Of a stretch of 64,000 nucleotides of DNA, positions 16,989 to 26,091 are shown piece after piece. The notes under the pieces are model-generated. The model made no database searches. It was not told the origin of the DNA and saw only the letters and a list, made by a program, of their open reading frames with translations. The translations under genes and the position numbers were made by a program. How positions within the stretch are numbered: the stretch's first letter is position 1; each line of letters starts with the position of its first letter. Source of the DNA: Diaphorobacter sp. HDW4A. GTDB lineage: Bacteria > Pseudomonadota > Gammaproteobacteria > Burkholderiales > Burkholderiaceae_C. Where the stretch lies: contig NZ_CP049910.1 in the NCBI RefSeq assembly GCF_011305995.1, forward strand, positions 5,284,501 through 5,348,500. Direction: 5' to 3'.

Positions 16989-19382
16989 ATGGCGAATCGC
17001 ACCTTCATCGCCCACAGTCCACTGGGCGATCAACTGGAGTTCCGCTCGCTGGAGGGAAGCGAGCAGATCTCCCGTCTGTTTGAGTACCGCGTGCGGCTGA
17101 TCAGCAAGAGTTCGTCGATCGGCGCCAAAAGCCTGCTCGGCAAGGACATGAGCATCGAGATCGACCTCACCACCAAGCTCGGAGGTGGCGGCAAGCGTTT
17201 TCTCTCGGGCCAGGTGACCCAGTTCACCTACATCGGCCGGGACGGCGACTACTTCAGCTACGAAGCCGTGCTGCGCCCCTGGTTGTGGCACGCGACACGG
17301 CGCTCGGACTACAAGATTTTCCAGTTCAAGAAGGTGCCCGACATCATCAAGGAAGTGCTCGGTCCCTACGGCTTCACCATCGACGACAAGCTCTCGGGCC
17401 ACTACCGCAGCTGGGACTACATGGTGCAGTACGGCGAGACGGATTTCAATTTCGTCTCGCGCCTGCTCGAGCTTGAGGGCGGCTACTTCTTCTTTGAACA
17501 CAGCCAGGGTAGCCACAAGCTCGTGCTCGCCGACGACATCGGCAGCCACAGCCCGCTGCCGAGCGGCCCCACGACCATTCCCTACTACCCCGGCGAGCGC
17601 GCAGCCCATGTGCACGATGAAGATTTCATCGACGGCTGGAGCTTCGCCGAAGACATCGCGTCGGGCCACTTCGCAAGCGATGATTACGACTTCGAAAAAC
17701 CCAAGGCACTGCTCGAAACCAAGCAGCAGCAACCCGCAGGCCACACTGAAGACAGCCGCGAACTCTACGACTGGCCCGGCGGTTACACCGACACAGGCGA
17801 TGGCGAGAACTACGCCCGCGTGCGCATCGAACAGCAGAAGGCCCAGCGCGAACAGGCGCAGGGCGAAGGCAATGCGCGCAACATCGCACCGGGCTATCTG
17901 TTCACGCTCTCCAAGTATCTCCGTGACGATCAGAACAAAGAGTATCTGATCGAATCGGCGTACTACCGTTTCGAAGAAAACGTGCGCCGAAGTGACGGCG
18001 CGGGCGGTTCAGGTGCAGGCAAACGCGCAGGCGCCGACAGCCCGACGACCTATCGCATCAGCTTCAACGTGGTGCCCAAGACCGTCCCCTATCGCAGCCA
18101 GCGCACGACGCCCAAGCCACACACCACAGGCCCGCAAACCGCAGTTGTCACCGGCCCTGGTGGCGAAGAAATCTACACCGATAAATACGGCCGCGTGAAG
18201 GTGCAGTTCCACTGGGACCGCTACGGCAAGAATGACGAAAACTCCAGCTGCTGGATACGCGTGAGCCAGACCTGGGCGGGCAGCAACTATGGATCGATGC
18301 ACATCCCTCGCATCGGCCAGGAAGTCATCGTCGATTTTCTCAACGGCGACCCGGACTATCCCATCATCACCGGCCGCGTATACAACGCCATGCAGATGCC
18401 GCCCTGGGACCTGCCGGCCAACAAGACGCAGTCGGGCATCAAGACCCATTCGAGCCTGGGCGGAGCCGGTGGCGACGGTATGAAGAATGGTGCGGGCGAC
18501 GCCAACGCGATTCGCTTTGAGGACAAAAAGGGGGCAGAACAACTCTGGTTGCATGCCCAGAAAGACCAACTCACCGAGGTCGAGAATGACGAGGAAAAGT
18601 GGGTAGGCAACGACCGCCGCAAAACCATTGATCGCGACGAGTTCAACACCATCCACCGCGACCGCACGGAGATCGTGGATCGCAACGAAAAGATCAATGT
18701 GCATGGGTGGCGAACGGAAGAGGTAGATCTGGATGAGACGCTGACCGTGCACAAGAGCCGCGATCGCACCGTGGACCTGAGCGAGAAGGTCTCCATCGGC
18801 ATAAACCGCAACAAGAGCATCGGCATGATCGAGAACGTCACGATCGGCCTGCTCAAGACCCAGAGCATCGGCATCGCCTACATGCAGAACGTGGGCGTGG
18901 CCAAGATGACCAACGTTGGCGTCGCATGGAACACCAATGTCGGCGTCACGATGATCACGAACGTCGGCTTCACGATGAACACCACAGTTGGCCAGAACAA
19001 GTCTCTGAGCGTCGGTAACAACGAGACCATTGCCATCGGCGATACCAAAGCGTCCACGGTTGGGAAGCTCTACACACTGACGGTGGGCGGGGGGGGCGGA
19101 TCTGGAGGAGGCGGTGGCGGTGCTTCACCGCCGGGAGCGATGAATATCGTTGCGCCGGGTCCTTCATCGGGCGGTGGGGGTGGCGGAGGCGGTTCCGCGT
19201 CGAACATCACGATGGATGGGAAGAGCATTACTTTGACTGTCGGGAAGTCTTCTTTGAAGTTGGAGGAAGACGGAACGATCAGCATCAACGGCCATGATTT
19301 CTACACCAATATGACCGGGGAGAAGCAGGTCAAGGTGGATGGCAACATCACCATGAAGGGAGCAAAGATCCTTGAAAACTAA
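16989..19382 (+). CDS. vgrG: Type VI secretion system tip protein VgrG (TssI)
   Basis: The T6SS spike protein, 797 residues. The ATG at 16989 follows AAGGGAA and begins MANRTFIAHSPLGDQLEFRS. The order is a gp27-like base (residues 1 to about 370, with GLFEYRV-type motif SRLFEYRVRL), a gp5-like OB fold (GPGGEEIYTDKYGRVKVQFH, then SCWIRVSQTWAGSNYG) and a C-terminal needle of short IGxxxxxNVG repeats (about residues 590-690). Two Gly-rich linkers and a small beta tail follow. No peptidoglycan hydrolase domain is attached. The sheath and baseplate genes are not in the window, so this is an orphan vgrG cassette. The next gene overlaps its last bases. Confidence 0.96.
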   Translation: MANRTFIAHSPLGDQLEFRSLEGSEQISRLFEYRVRLISKSSSIGAKSLLGKDMSIEIDLTTKLGGGGKRFLSGQVTQFTYIGRDGDYFSYEAVLRPWLWHATRRSDYKIFQFKKVPDIIKEVLGPYGFTIDDKLSGHYRSWDYMVQYGETDFNFVSRLLELEGGYFFFEHSQGSHKLVLADDIGSHSPLPSGPTTIPYYPGERAAHVHDEDFIDGWSFAEDIASGHFASDDYDFEKPKALLETKQQQPAGHTEDSRELYDWPGGYTDTGDGENYARVRIEQQKAQREQAQGEGNARNIAPGYLFTLSKYLRDDQNKEYLIESAYYRFEENVRRSDGAGGSGAGKRAGADSPTTYRISFNVVPKTVPYRSQRTTPKPHTTGPQTAVVTGPGGEEIYTDKYGRVKVQFHWDRYGKNDENSSCWIRVSQTWAGSNYGSMHIPRIGQEVIVDFLNGDPDYPIITGRVYNAMQMPPWDLPANKTQSGIKTHSSLGGAGGDGMKNGAGDANAIRFEDKKGAEQLWLHAQKDQLTEVENDEEKWVGNDRRKTIDRDEFNTIHRDRTEIVDRNEKINVHGWRTEEVDLDETLTVHKSRDRTVDLSEKVSIGINRNKSIGMIENVTIGLLKTQSIGIAYMQNVGVAKMTNVGVAWNTNVGVTMITNVGFTMNTTVGQNKSLSVGNNETIAIGDTKASTVGKLYTLTVGGGGGSGGGGGGASPPGAMNIVAPGPSSGGGGGGGGSASNITMDGKSITLTVGKSSLKLEEDGTISINGHDFYTNMTGEKQVKVDGNITMKGAKILEN

Positions 19383-19908
19383 AGCCATTGCGCAACAGGA
19401 AAACGGGGCTGGAGTGGGGCACAAGTCATCTTCAATAGATGAACTACTCTCCAAAGGAGTCTCATCCGAGCGTACAAATAGTCACCAGCCTTCTGCTGGT
19501 GGAATTCAGCTGGGCACACTTCTATCTGTAGATCAGCTTGGAAGACCGCTCGTGGCTTTTGGGGCGTCATCGAGCACCATTGCTGCACGCACTTTGGTCG
19601 CGGTGTCAAAGGCGGACTATGGTCGAGATGTAGTGCTTGGATTTGAGTCTGGAGAAGAAAGCTTCCCTATTATTTTGGGATTGATACAGCAGCCTCAAGC
19701 TGAGATGGCTGTACGTGGTCAGTGTGTCACGGTAGAAACTGATGACGGGCGGGTCATTGTTCAGGCGAAAGACGAATTGGAGCTTCGTTGTGGAGAGGCT
19801 GCCATCCTGCTGCAAGCGGACGGCCGAATCATGTTGCGCGGCCAATACATCACCAGCCATGCGGAAGCAGGACAGCGAATCCGTGGCGGTTCGGTGCAGA
19901 TCAATTGA
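19372..19908 (+). CDS. DUF6484 domain-containing T6SS-associated protein
   Basis: A protein of 178 residues that starts at a TTG overlapping the last 11 bases of vgrG, which suggests translational coupling. After a disordered Ser-rich N terminus, GGIQLGTLLSVDQLGRPLVA and VLGFESGEESFPIILGLIQ are the recognisable DUF6484 blocks. A short beta repeat (VIVQAKDELELRCGEAAILL ... IMLRGQYITSHAEAGQRIRG) follows and resembles the distal needle of VgrG proteins. Such genes accompany vgrG in adaptor/effector loci; a role in loading or extending the spike is inferred. From here on the base composition falls below that of the surrounding chromosome. Confidence 0.8.
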   Translation: MKTKAIAQQENGAGVGHKSSSIDELLSKGVSSERTNSHQPSAGGIQLGTLLSVDQLGRPLVAFGASSSTIAARTLVAVSKADYGRDVVLGFESGEESFPIILGLIQQPQAEMAVRGQCVTVETDDGRVIVQAKDELELRCGEAAILLQADGRIMLRGQYITSHAEAGQRIRGGSVQIN

Positions 19909-19920
19909 GGGTGCGCCCAA

Positions 19921-21012
19921 ATGGAGTTCGTGTGCTCGTCTAAAACTCTACGCTCTGACTATTTCATCGCCTTGGACACTTCTGGGTGCGAGCATTTGGT
20001 GGTGATCGCCAAGGCAAGTTGGAACATCCCAAAACCCGGACAACGACCACGTCCTTTGCATCCGACCCCCTTTTGTGATTCGGATGAGTATTTTGGTGTG
20101 CCAGGGGAATCCGCGATTCGCTATGGGGACGATCATGTGCGCTACAAATCTCGGTGCGATGTCATCTTCGATGCGTGCGCGCATGCACCAGAGTGCACAC
20201 CGGTCAAAGAGCTGACAGTAGGAATTCGGGTTGGCGCTAGTCAAAAAGTTATTCGTGTATTCGGAAACAGGATTTGGCGTAGCGGAATATCGGGGTTTAG
20301 TTTTTCCGATCCCGAACCTTTTGAAAGAATGCCGCTTCATTTTGGGCATGCATTTGGAGGTGTCAGATACTTCGAGCGAAATGGTGCAACGCATGCGGAG
20401 GCTCAATTATCCAATCCGGCTGGCATCGGGTGGGCTGGACCAGCCACCATCGGGGTGATTGACGGTACTCCCGCCGCGAATCTTGAAAACATCAATGAGC
20501 GGATCGCTTTTCCTGATGAAAAATATGCCCCAATCGCATTGAGTGCACTGGGCAGACATTGGCTGCCACGTGCTCAATATGCTGGAACCTTTGATGAAAA
20601 ATGGAGAAAAGAGCAAGCTCCATTTTTGCCTGAAGACTTTGACGAACAGTTTCATCAATGTGCCCCTCTTGATCAACAAATTCCTTACCCCCAAGGGGGC
20701 GAAATTGTGCAATTGGTGCATCTGTCGAGAGAATTTTCAAATCTCAAATTTCAACTACCAATGATGAATCACATGAAGATTCATGTGTTGAGATCTGACT
20801 TGAGTGCCGAGACGCTTCAAGCTGTGGCTGATACTCTATTTTTCGAGGTTGAATTGCAGCGTTTTTCAGTAGTATGGCGGGCAAGCACACCAATACGTAG
20901 ACGAATTCAGGAGTTCACTACTGTAGTGGTTGGTAGTATGGATCCACACTGGTGGAAAATGAAGCGATTAGGGGTGGATACTATGGCCAACTGCGTTGGC
21001 TGTCGGTCGTGA
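19921..21012 (+). CDS. DUF2169 domain-containing T6SS effector adaptor
   Basis: A cytoplasmic protein of 363 residues of the DUF2169 family, which binds PAAR-type effectors with an N-terminal DUF4150 domain and loads them on VgrG. Landmarks are HLVVIAKASWNIPKPG near the N terminus, then KSRCDVIFDACAHAP, FGHAFGGVRYFERN and NPAGIGWAG, and a C-terminal FSVVWRASTPIRRR strand. The matching DUF4150 effector is two genes downstream, as expected for an adaptor/cargo pair. It starts 12 bases after the DUF6484 gene. Low GC and AT-ending codons are shared with the genes that follow. Confidence 0.88.
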   Translation: MEFVCSSKTLRSDYFIALDTSGCEHLVVIAKASWNIPKPGQRPRPLHPTPFCDSDEYFGVPGESAIRYGDDHVRYKSRCDVIFDACAHAPECTPVKELTVGIRVGASQKVIRVFGNRIWRSGISGFSFSDPEPFERMPLHFGHAFGGVRYFERNGATHAEAQLSNPAGIGWAGPATIGVIDGTPAANLENINERIAFPDEKYAPIALSALGRHWLPRAQYAGTFDEKWRKEQAPFLPEDFDEQFHQCAPLDQQIPYPQGGEIVQLVHLSREFSNLKFQLPMMNHMKIHVLRSDLSAETLQAVADTLFFEVELQRFSVVWRASTPIRRRIQEFTTVVVGSMDPHWWKMKRLGVDTMANCVGCRS

Positions 21013-21023
21013 GAGGAATCGGT

Positions 21024-22085
21024 ATGAGTATAAAAATCAACGATTCTTCATTTCCAATAAGGCCGAGGCCAATGCCAATGCGTATTGCCGCCAGTGGCGT
21101 CTGCTGTTCTGTCGGAAATACTGCCGAATCAGCCATCGCAGCAATTCGTGCGAGGTTAAATCATTTTCGGGAAACTCAGTTCATTGATCATGCTGGAGAA
21201 CCGATCTGCGGGGCATCTATTTACGGAACAAATGAATGGGGATCCCGTAGGCTTCAATTCATGTATGGGAATGCCATTGGTGAGTGCGTTTCCCAACTTC
21301 AGGTGGCAGATCTTGGCGAGGTTCCCATATTGCTTATTGGATCAGAGGATGAGCGCGGTTCAAGGTTTGATTCGGATCTTCAATTAATGCTACGTCAGCA
21401 TTTGCGCGATGGTGAATTTTATTCAAAATCTGGACGTGCATCGCTTGGCAAGGCGGGCATTGGTGTAGCACTTCACAATGCGGCTGAGTTATTTCGAACA
21501 TCGACGCCACCCCCCTATGTGATCGTAGTGGGAGTTGACAGCTATTTGGATGCCGCCTCCATTTCCCATCATTTAATGCATGAGCGTATCCGGTGCTCGA
21601 CAAATTCAGATGGCTTTATTCCGGGGGAGGCCGCCGCCGCAGTTGCCTTGACTACAGCCGCGCCGAAAAATGGTGAGCCATCCTTGTGGATCGAAGGATG
21701 GGGTGAGGCAATAGAGGTGGCAAGCCCAATCAATGGAAAACCGCTTCTCGCCAAAGGGCTTGCACAGGCAATGAGGAATGCCATTGAAAGCGCTGGAAGA
21801 ACCCCGGACGATTATATTTTTCATGCCAGTGGTGTAAATGGAGAGCAGTGGTACTTCAAAGAGGCAGCTTTGGCGATGGACCGGGTCATGACTTCAAAAA
21901 TGGAAGAATTTCCACATCGTTTGGTTTGTCAATCGGTTGGAGAAATAGGTGCCGCCTGCGGCCCGCTGACTCTTGCGTGGGTTGGTCGTGAAATGCAGCC
22001 TGACGAACTACTGGGGCCTAGTGGGTTGTTGCATTTTGCAAACGACAACGGGTTGCGCACAGCCATCGCAGTGCAATACAGATGA
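21024..22085 (+). CDS. Thiolase-fold (beta-ketoacyl-synthase-like) protein of a T6SS cassette
   Basis: A protein of 353 residues with the thiolase fold. The ATG at 21024 follows AGAGGA; the frame opens earlier, inside the DUF2169 gene. GIGVALHNAAELF, VIVVGVDSYLD and SDGFIPGEAAAAVAL align by pattern with the nucleophile loop, the following strand and the GEGA block of ketosynthases. However, the nucleophilic Cys motif (ACSS) is absent, and only scattered histidines remain. It is therefore probably not a condensing enzyme. Homologues recur next to DUF2169 and PAAR effectors in VgrG cassettes (PA0098 in the P. aeruginosa vgrG1b locus, from memory). The molecular role is unknown. Confidence 0.8.
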   Translation: MSIKINDSSFPIRPRPMPMRIAASGVCCSVGNTAESAIAAIRARLNHFRETQFIDHAGEPICGASIYGTNEWGSRRLQFMYGNAIGECVSQLQVADLGEVPILLIGSEDERGSRFDSDLQLMLRQHLRDGEFYSKSGRASLGKAGIGVALHNAAELFRTSTPPPYVIVVGVDSYLDAASISHHLMHERIRCSTNSDGFIPGEAAAAVALTTAAPKNGEPSLWIEGWGEAIEVASPINGKPLLAKGLAQAMRNAIESAGRTPDDYIFHASGVNGEQWYFKEAALAMDRVMTSKMEEFPHRLVCQSVGEIGAACGPLTLAWVGREMQPDELLGPSGLLHFANDNGLRTAIAVQYR

Positions 22086-22097
22086 AGGAGGCGGATT

Positions 22098-23693
22098 GTG
22101 GCCACGCATGTATACGCAAATGATGAGGAAATTGCCTGTCGAGCAACGGAGGGAGTCGCCCAGACGGCTTTTCCTGACCCATGCTGGAGTCCTCCACCAC
22201 CGAGCGCAGGCCCGATCGTTATCCCATATGGAAATACCGCATTCGCTCGCGATATTACCAATGGAACCAGAACTGTTTTCATCAAGGGAAAAACAGTTGC
22301 TATTGAGGACAAGGCCTATTTCTCAACAAGCACGGGAAATGAGCCTGCTACATATGCTTTTCAGAAAGGCTTGAGGACGCGAGTTATAAAAGGCAAGGCC
22401 TATTTTCGCTCATGGTCTCAAGATGTCATTTTTGAAGGGCTGGGCGTGGCAAGGCACACGGATAACGTCAGCCACAATCATGGCTCCATGCCGTCCAATA
22501 CGCCAATTTTTCCATACGTTTCGCGTGGATGGTTTAGTCACGACTGCAAAAATGAAGAAAAGAAGATAGAACGCGCTTGTCAGCCAGATCGTGAGCATTC
22601 CGATACCAAAAAAGAGTTGAGAAAAAAGAGCAAGCTCTCTCAGCTACTGGATAAATTGAAGGGGAAAAAGGGCCGTAGAGATGCAAATGGCTGGCATTGG
22701 ACTGATGACCATTGTGCAGGGCTTGAGGTACCGATAGCAGATCCAAGTCAGGCGCTTGCATACATCGACAAGTTATCTGAGCTTGCGGCTATATTGCCAC
22801 AAGAACTCAATGTGATAAATATAGTTGAGCCGATACTTAAGGACCTGGTCATCAATGCTGCAACAAAGGCGGCAGCAAAAGTGGCGGCAAAAGCGGCAGT
22901 GAAGCAATTGGCGGGTTCATCTGTGCCGCTTGCTGGAAACATTGCCATGGGAATATGGTCTGCTGTAGATGTGGCTATCGCTGTAGGTGATGTGAAAGAG
23001 ATCAAGGCCGCTGCGTCGGAAGCCCTTGAGCAGATAGAAGTACTTAAGCAGAAGGCTGAAAGACTCAAAAACATATCGAAAGACTTCGAGGATCTGAAGA
23101 ATCTTTCTCCTGAGGAGAAGTTGAAAAAGGCGCAGGAGTTAGCTACGGAAACGCAAGATGCATTGGCTACGCTCAATGCCTGCGTTCGTGCGAGAAAATG
23201 CAATCTTGTTCCATATAAAAATGATGGTGTCGGAAATCCTTTACATACAAAGGGGCAGTCAAAAGTCGAATCGGCAGATAAAGGTGGGTGCTGCAATGGG
23301 CAAACGGGGCATCATCTAATATATGGGGCGATGGCCAAGGATAAATCTAGTTGCCCCAACTATGATCACAATGTCGCTCCTACTGTATGCGTAGAGGGAA
23401 CCAGCCAACACTTTGGTAGCCATAAACGTGTACATGATGATATGGATGCAATTGTTCGGGGCATGGCTACGCGTGGAAAAGTGGCATCTGATGGCACTAT
23501 GAGTGTGGAAGATGCTATTGAGGCAGCAGCAGCATCCCATGCTAGGGCATTTCCATTTTCAAAGTGCTCAAAAAAATGCATCAAGGCGCAGCTGGAGGCG
23601 TATTATCTACAAATGTGTCGTGGAGGGAGAATAAAGGCGGTGGATAAAAATGGCAAGACGGTTGAAACTGGTGGTTCCGGTGCAGATATTTAA
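22098..23693 (+). CDS. PAAR-like (DUF4150) T6SS effector with GHH/HNH nuclease-type toxin domain
   Basis: A candidate antibacterial DNase of 531 residues. It starts at a GTG with AAGGAGG 6 bases upstream, the strongest site in the cassette. Residues about 20-125 are the DUF4150 PAAR-like spike cap (AFPDPCWSPPPPSAGPIVIP, then KAYFRSWSQDVIFEG, VSHNHGSM). A charged linker and an Ala/Lys helical segment follow. The toxin domain begins near residue 398 with QTGHHLI (His405-His406), then CPNYDH, APTVCVEG and HKRVHDD, the pattern of Tox-GHH2/Endo VII-like nucleases such as Tse7. The C-terminal half is rich in cysteine. The DUF2169 and thiolase-fold genes upstream are probable loaders; the gene downstream is the immunity candidate. 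Confidence 0.85.
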   Translation: MATHVYANDEEIACRATEGVAQTAFPDPCWSPPPPSAGPIVIPYGNTAFARDITNGTRTVFIKGKTVAIEDKAYFSTSTGNEPATYAFQKGLRTRVIKGKAYFRSWSQDVIFEGLGVARHTDNVSHNHGSMPSNTPIFPYVSRGWFSHDCKNEEKKIERACQPDREHSDTKKELRKKSKLSQLLDKLKGKKGRRDANGWHWTDDHCAGLEVPIADPSQALAYIDKLSELAAILPQELNVINIVEPILKDLVINAATKAAAKVAAKAAVKQLAGSSVPLAGNIAMGIWSAVDVAIAVGDVKEIKAAASEALEQIEVLKQKAERLKNISKDFEDLKNLSPEEKLKKAQELATETQDALATLNACVRARKCNLVPYKNDGVGNPLHTKGQSKVESADKGGCCNGQTGHHLIYGAMAKDKSSCPNYDHNVAPTVCVEGTSQHFGSHKRVHDDMDAIVRGMATRGKVASDGTMSVEDAIEAAAASHARAFPFSKCSKKCIKAQLEAYYLQMCRGGRIKAVDKNGKTVETGGSGADI

Positions 23694-23707
23694 AGGGTGG
23701 ATCCGCA

Positions 23708-24679
23708 ATGAGTTTTTTGATTGAATCCATTTGGAAGGAATATTTCAAAAAATGGAATATTACCGACTGCGCCGTTCGGGATGCTGGTGCCGTTTATTTA
23801 TGTTTGCGGGAGAAGGTCAATGCTGAAAAGGCTTCGCTATCATGGGATCATGATATTCGAAGCCAGTTGTTTGTGCTTGATGTACTGTCAAAAATTGGAG
23901 ATAGATTTGGCTCGACTATCCTGGAGGGATTCAGTAAGCCGATGCTGGGAGTGTGTACCAAACCATTGCGACAAGGCATGGTGGTGTCGCAAAATCATGA
24001 TGGTCAAGTTAATTTAATGGGTGGAGGCGTTCACTCGTCAGAAGAATTCATTGATCGAGGTGGTATTCCAGCAACGCGAAGGGTGAAATGTATTAACGAA
24101 TTTGCTTACTCGATTGGCGATTTCCATAATATCTACAAAAGAGATGGTGTGGGTTTGTGGGTGAAATTGCAAGGATTTCCAATGTTGGAGGCGTCAATAT
24201 CGCAGGGATTCAAGGATATGGATGCCTTCTCGGAATCAGATATGTATGCGGTCGGCGGAGATGGTGATGTATGGCGCTTTGATGGTACTCGTTGGCAGCA
24301 GCAAGGATTTCCGAGCAACTTGCAACTCGCTACTGTAACGTGTGCGGGAGATGGGTACGTATATATTTCTGGCGAGGGTGGTAGTCTCTGGCGGGGTAGG
24401 GAGTCCAATTGGGAACTGATTTACAAGGGCAGTGCGAGCATCATGTGGAATGATGTTCTCTGGTTTGAGAACAGGCTTTGGCTTGCTTCAGATTACCAGC
24501 TCCGCGTTTGGAATGGAAAGGAAATGATATCGCCCACTTTGGATGAAATGCCAGATGGAAAAAAAGTACCTGTTTATGGCCACATGGATGCACGTGATGG
24601 TTTGTTGGTTGTGGCGAGTCCCTCGGTCGTTATGTCTTACGACGGGCGGGAGTGGAGAACTCTTGTTTCTCCATATTGA
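23708..24679 (+). CDS. Candidate immunity protein of the T6SS nuclease
   Basis: A protein of 323 residues beginning 14 bases after the effector, the usual place for cognate immunity. The N-terminal 110 residues have no pattern I know. The rest shows blade-like repeats with Trp and Asp/Gly turns (SDMYAVGGDGDVWRFDGTRW, GYVYISGEGGSLWRGRESNW, NRLWLASDYQLRVWNGKEM), suggesting a partial beta-propeller. No signal peptide or membrane helix is present, consistent with protection against a cytoplasmic DNase. It occupies the place of Tsi7 (PA0100) in the P. aeruginosa vgrG1b locus. Function is inferred from position only. Confidence 0.65.
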   Translation: MSFLIESIWKEYFKKWNITDCAVRDAGAVYLCLREKVNAEKASLSWDHDIRSQLFVLDVLSKIGDRFGSTILEGFSKPMLGVCTKPLRQGMVVSQNHDGQVNLMGGGVHSSEEFIDRGGIPATRRVKCINEFAYSIGDFHNIYKRDGVGLWVKLQGFPMLEASISQGFKDMDAFSESDMYAVGGDGDVWRFDGTRWQQQGFPSNLQLATVTCAGDGYVYISGEGGSLWRGRESNWELIYKGSASIMWNDVLWFENRLWLASDYQLRVWNGKEMISPTLDEMPDGKKVPVYGHMDARDGLLVVASPSVVMSYDGREWRTLVSPY

Positions 24680-24688
24680 TCAAATAAA

Positions 24689-26059
24689 ATGACTGTATCA
24701 TCAGCCACCCATATTGCAGGGACAAAAGATTTCGATCTTTTGATGATTCCTCCATTGGTTGAGCGACACGTGGGGGATGCGGTGTTTTATTGGCAACAAC
24801 ATGATAAATCGACGCATTCGCCTTTGATGACCCTGAGGGATTTGAAGCACTTTGATCGACTGCTTGACGCCAATCTTGATGGTATTGTCGTCGCAGGAAA
24901 TCTGGGTTGGCAAATCGCCCTTGAGGCTCTGAAGCGCTGGAGAGGGCCTGGGGAAATGTTTGTTTGCACCTATGTGCTCCTTGCTTCTGAAGAACCATCA
25001 GTTGCGGAGCGCTTGGATGACATTACAAAGATCTTACTTGCAGATCCTCATCGGTTGATCAGGGGGATGGTTGGAGCGCTTCTTTGGGGGGCGATTGAAA
25101 AATCCGCGTCATTTGTTGACCAGTTTGGCGACTCGTGTAGTTCTCCGGTGCTGCAAGTCGTCGGTTGGAGGGCTATTGCGCGAGCTCCGGAGCTTCTTGA
25201 TTCCAGCCGACTGAGCCGTGTGGAATGGCGTGCTCGTTTTCAGGGTTTGTTGCACCATGCTGACCCTTCTCTCAGGGCGGCCGCGTGCAGATCGGCCCAT
25301 GTGTTCGAGGCCCAGAATTTGCTTGAAACGCTGCTGCAAGACGGCAATGACTCAGTAGCCGCAGAAGCGGCAATTGCGTGTCTGCAGATGAATGTTGGTG
25401 AGAAACTGGCGAACGTTCGTGTTTTATGGATCTCGTGCTGGAAGCTGTCTGATCAGCTGTCCTCATTGAAAGGCATTTTCAAAAATCGATCAGAGCACAG
25501 ACTTGCCCGATGGATACGGCATCTTGCACTTGCAGTGCCACTTGGACAAAAAGACATTTCGAGATTGTTGGAAATTTTGCCCTCTCGTCTTGCTTTGTCG
25601 TTTGTTCTTCACCATGGGGATGCCAATTATTTGCGATGGGTTGTTTCTCAATTTGGTAAACCGGAAAGTGCAAGATTGGCTGGTTGGGTCTGGTCAAGCA
25701 TGACCGGCTATGACCTCGAACAAAATGGTTTAGTACTTCCGGATCTTGAAAAAGACGGCGGAGCATCCAGTGTTACCGACGAGCTCGATCCGGGGCTGCC
25801 CATGCCTGCATTGCAAAGCATCGTAGCCTTTGGTACGAAGCCTGATTCCGATGTTGCCTTGTTTTGGGCTACCGGGCCATCGCACGAAACATTGGGTCAG
25901 ATTTTATGGGATGCGCCTCAAGCGCTGAGATGGATTGCCATACAGCGCGCATCAGTGGCTACGCTCAAGCCTATTGCCCTTTCAATCAAATCCTCATTTT
26001 GGAAACAGCAATCCGAGATGGTTCGGCAATGGCCACAGGCTTTATCCGTCTTGAACTAG
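24689..26059 (+). CDS. TIGR02270 family protein (HEAT-like repeats)
   Basis: A protein of 456 residues matching the TIGR02270 family found in T6SS cassettes. MIPPLVERHVGDAVFYWQQH near the N terminus and FDRLLDANLDGIVVAGNLGW are the family landmarks. Residues 60-270 form paired helices that look like HEAT repeats (DPSLRAAACRSAHVF, DSVAAEAAIACLQM). The C-terminal part has LALSFVLHHGDANYLRWVV and ends in a Trp-rich segment. No enzymatic motif is visible. It may be a chaperone or scaffold for the effector. It begins 9 bases after the immunity candidate and shares its low GC. Confidence 0.8.
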   Translation: MTVSSATHIAGTKDFDLLMIPPLVERHVGDAVFYWQQHDKSTHSPLMTLRDLKHFDRLLDANLDGIVVAGNLGWQIALEALKRWRGPGEMFVCTYVLLASEEPSVAERLDDITKILLADPHRLIRGMVGALLWGAIEKSASFVDQFGDSCSSPVLQVVGWRAIARAPELLDSSRLSRVEWRARFQGLLHHADPSLRAAACRSAHVFEAQNLLETLLQDGNDSVAAEAAIACLQMNVGEKLANVRVLWISCWKLSDQLSSLKGIFKNRSEHRLARWIRHLALAVPLGQKDISRLLEILPSRLALSFVLHHGDANYLRWVVSQFGKPESARLAGWVWSSMTGYDLEQNGLVLPDLEKDGGASSVTDELDPGLPMPALQSIVAFGTKPDSDVALFWATGPSHETLGQILWDAPQALRWIAIQRASVATLKPIALSIKSSFWKQQSEMVRQWPQALSVLN

Positions 26060-26091
26060 GTTCTATTTAATCGCAGGGATATTTGAAACTC

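Noticed and set aside
21024..22085. A fatty-acid or polyketide synthase locus
   Set aside because: There is no acyl carrier protein, reductase or Cys nucleophile; the thiolase-fold protein belongs to the T6SS cassette.
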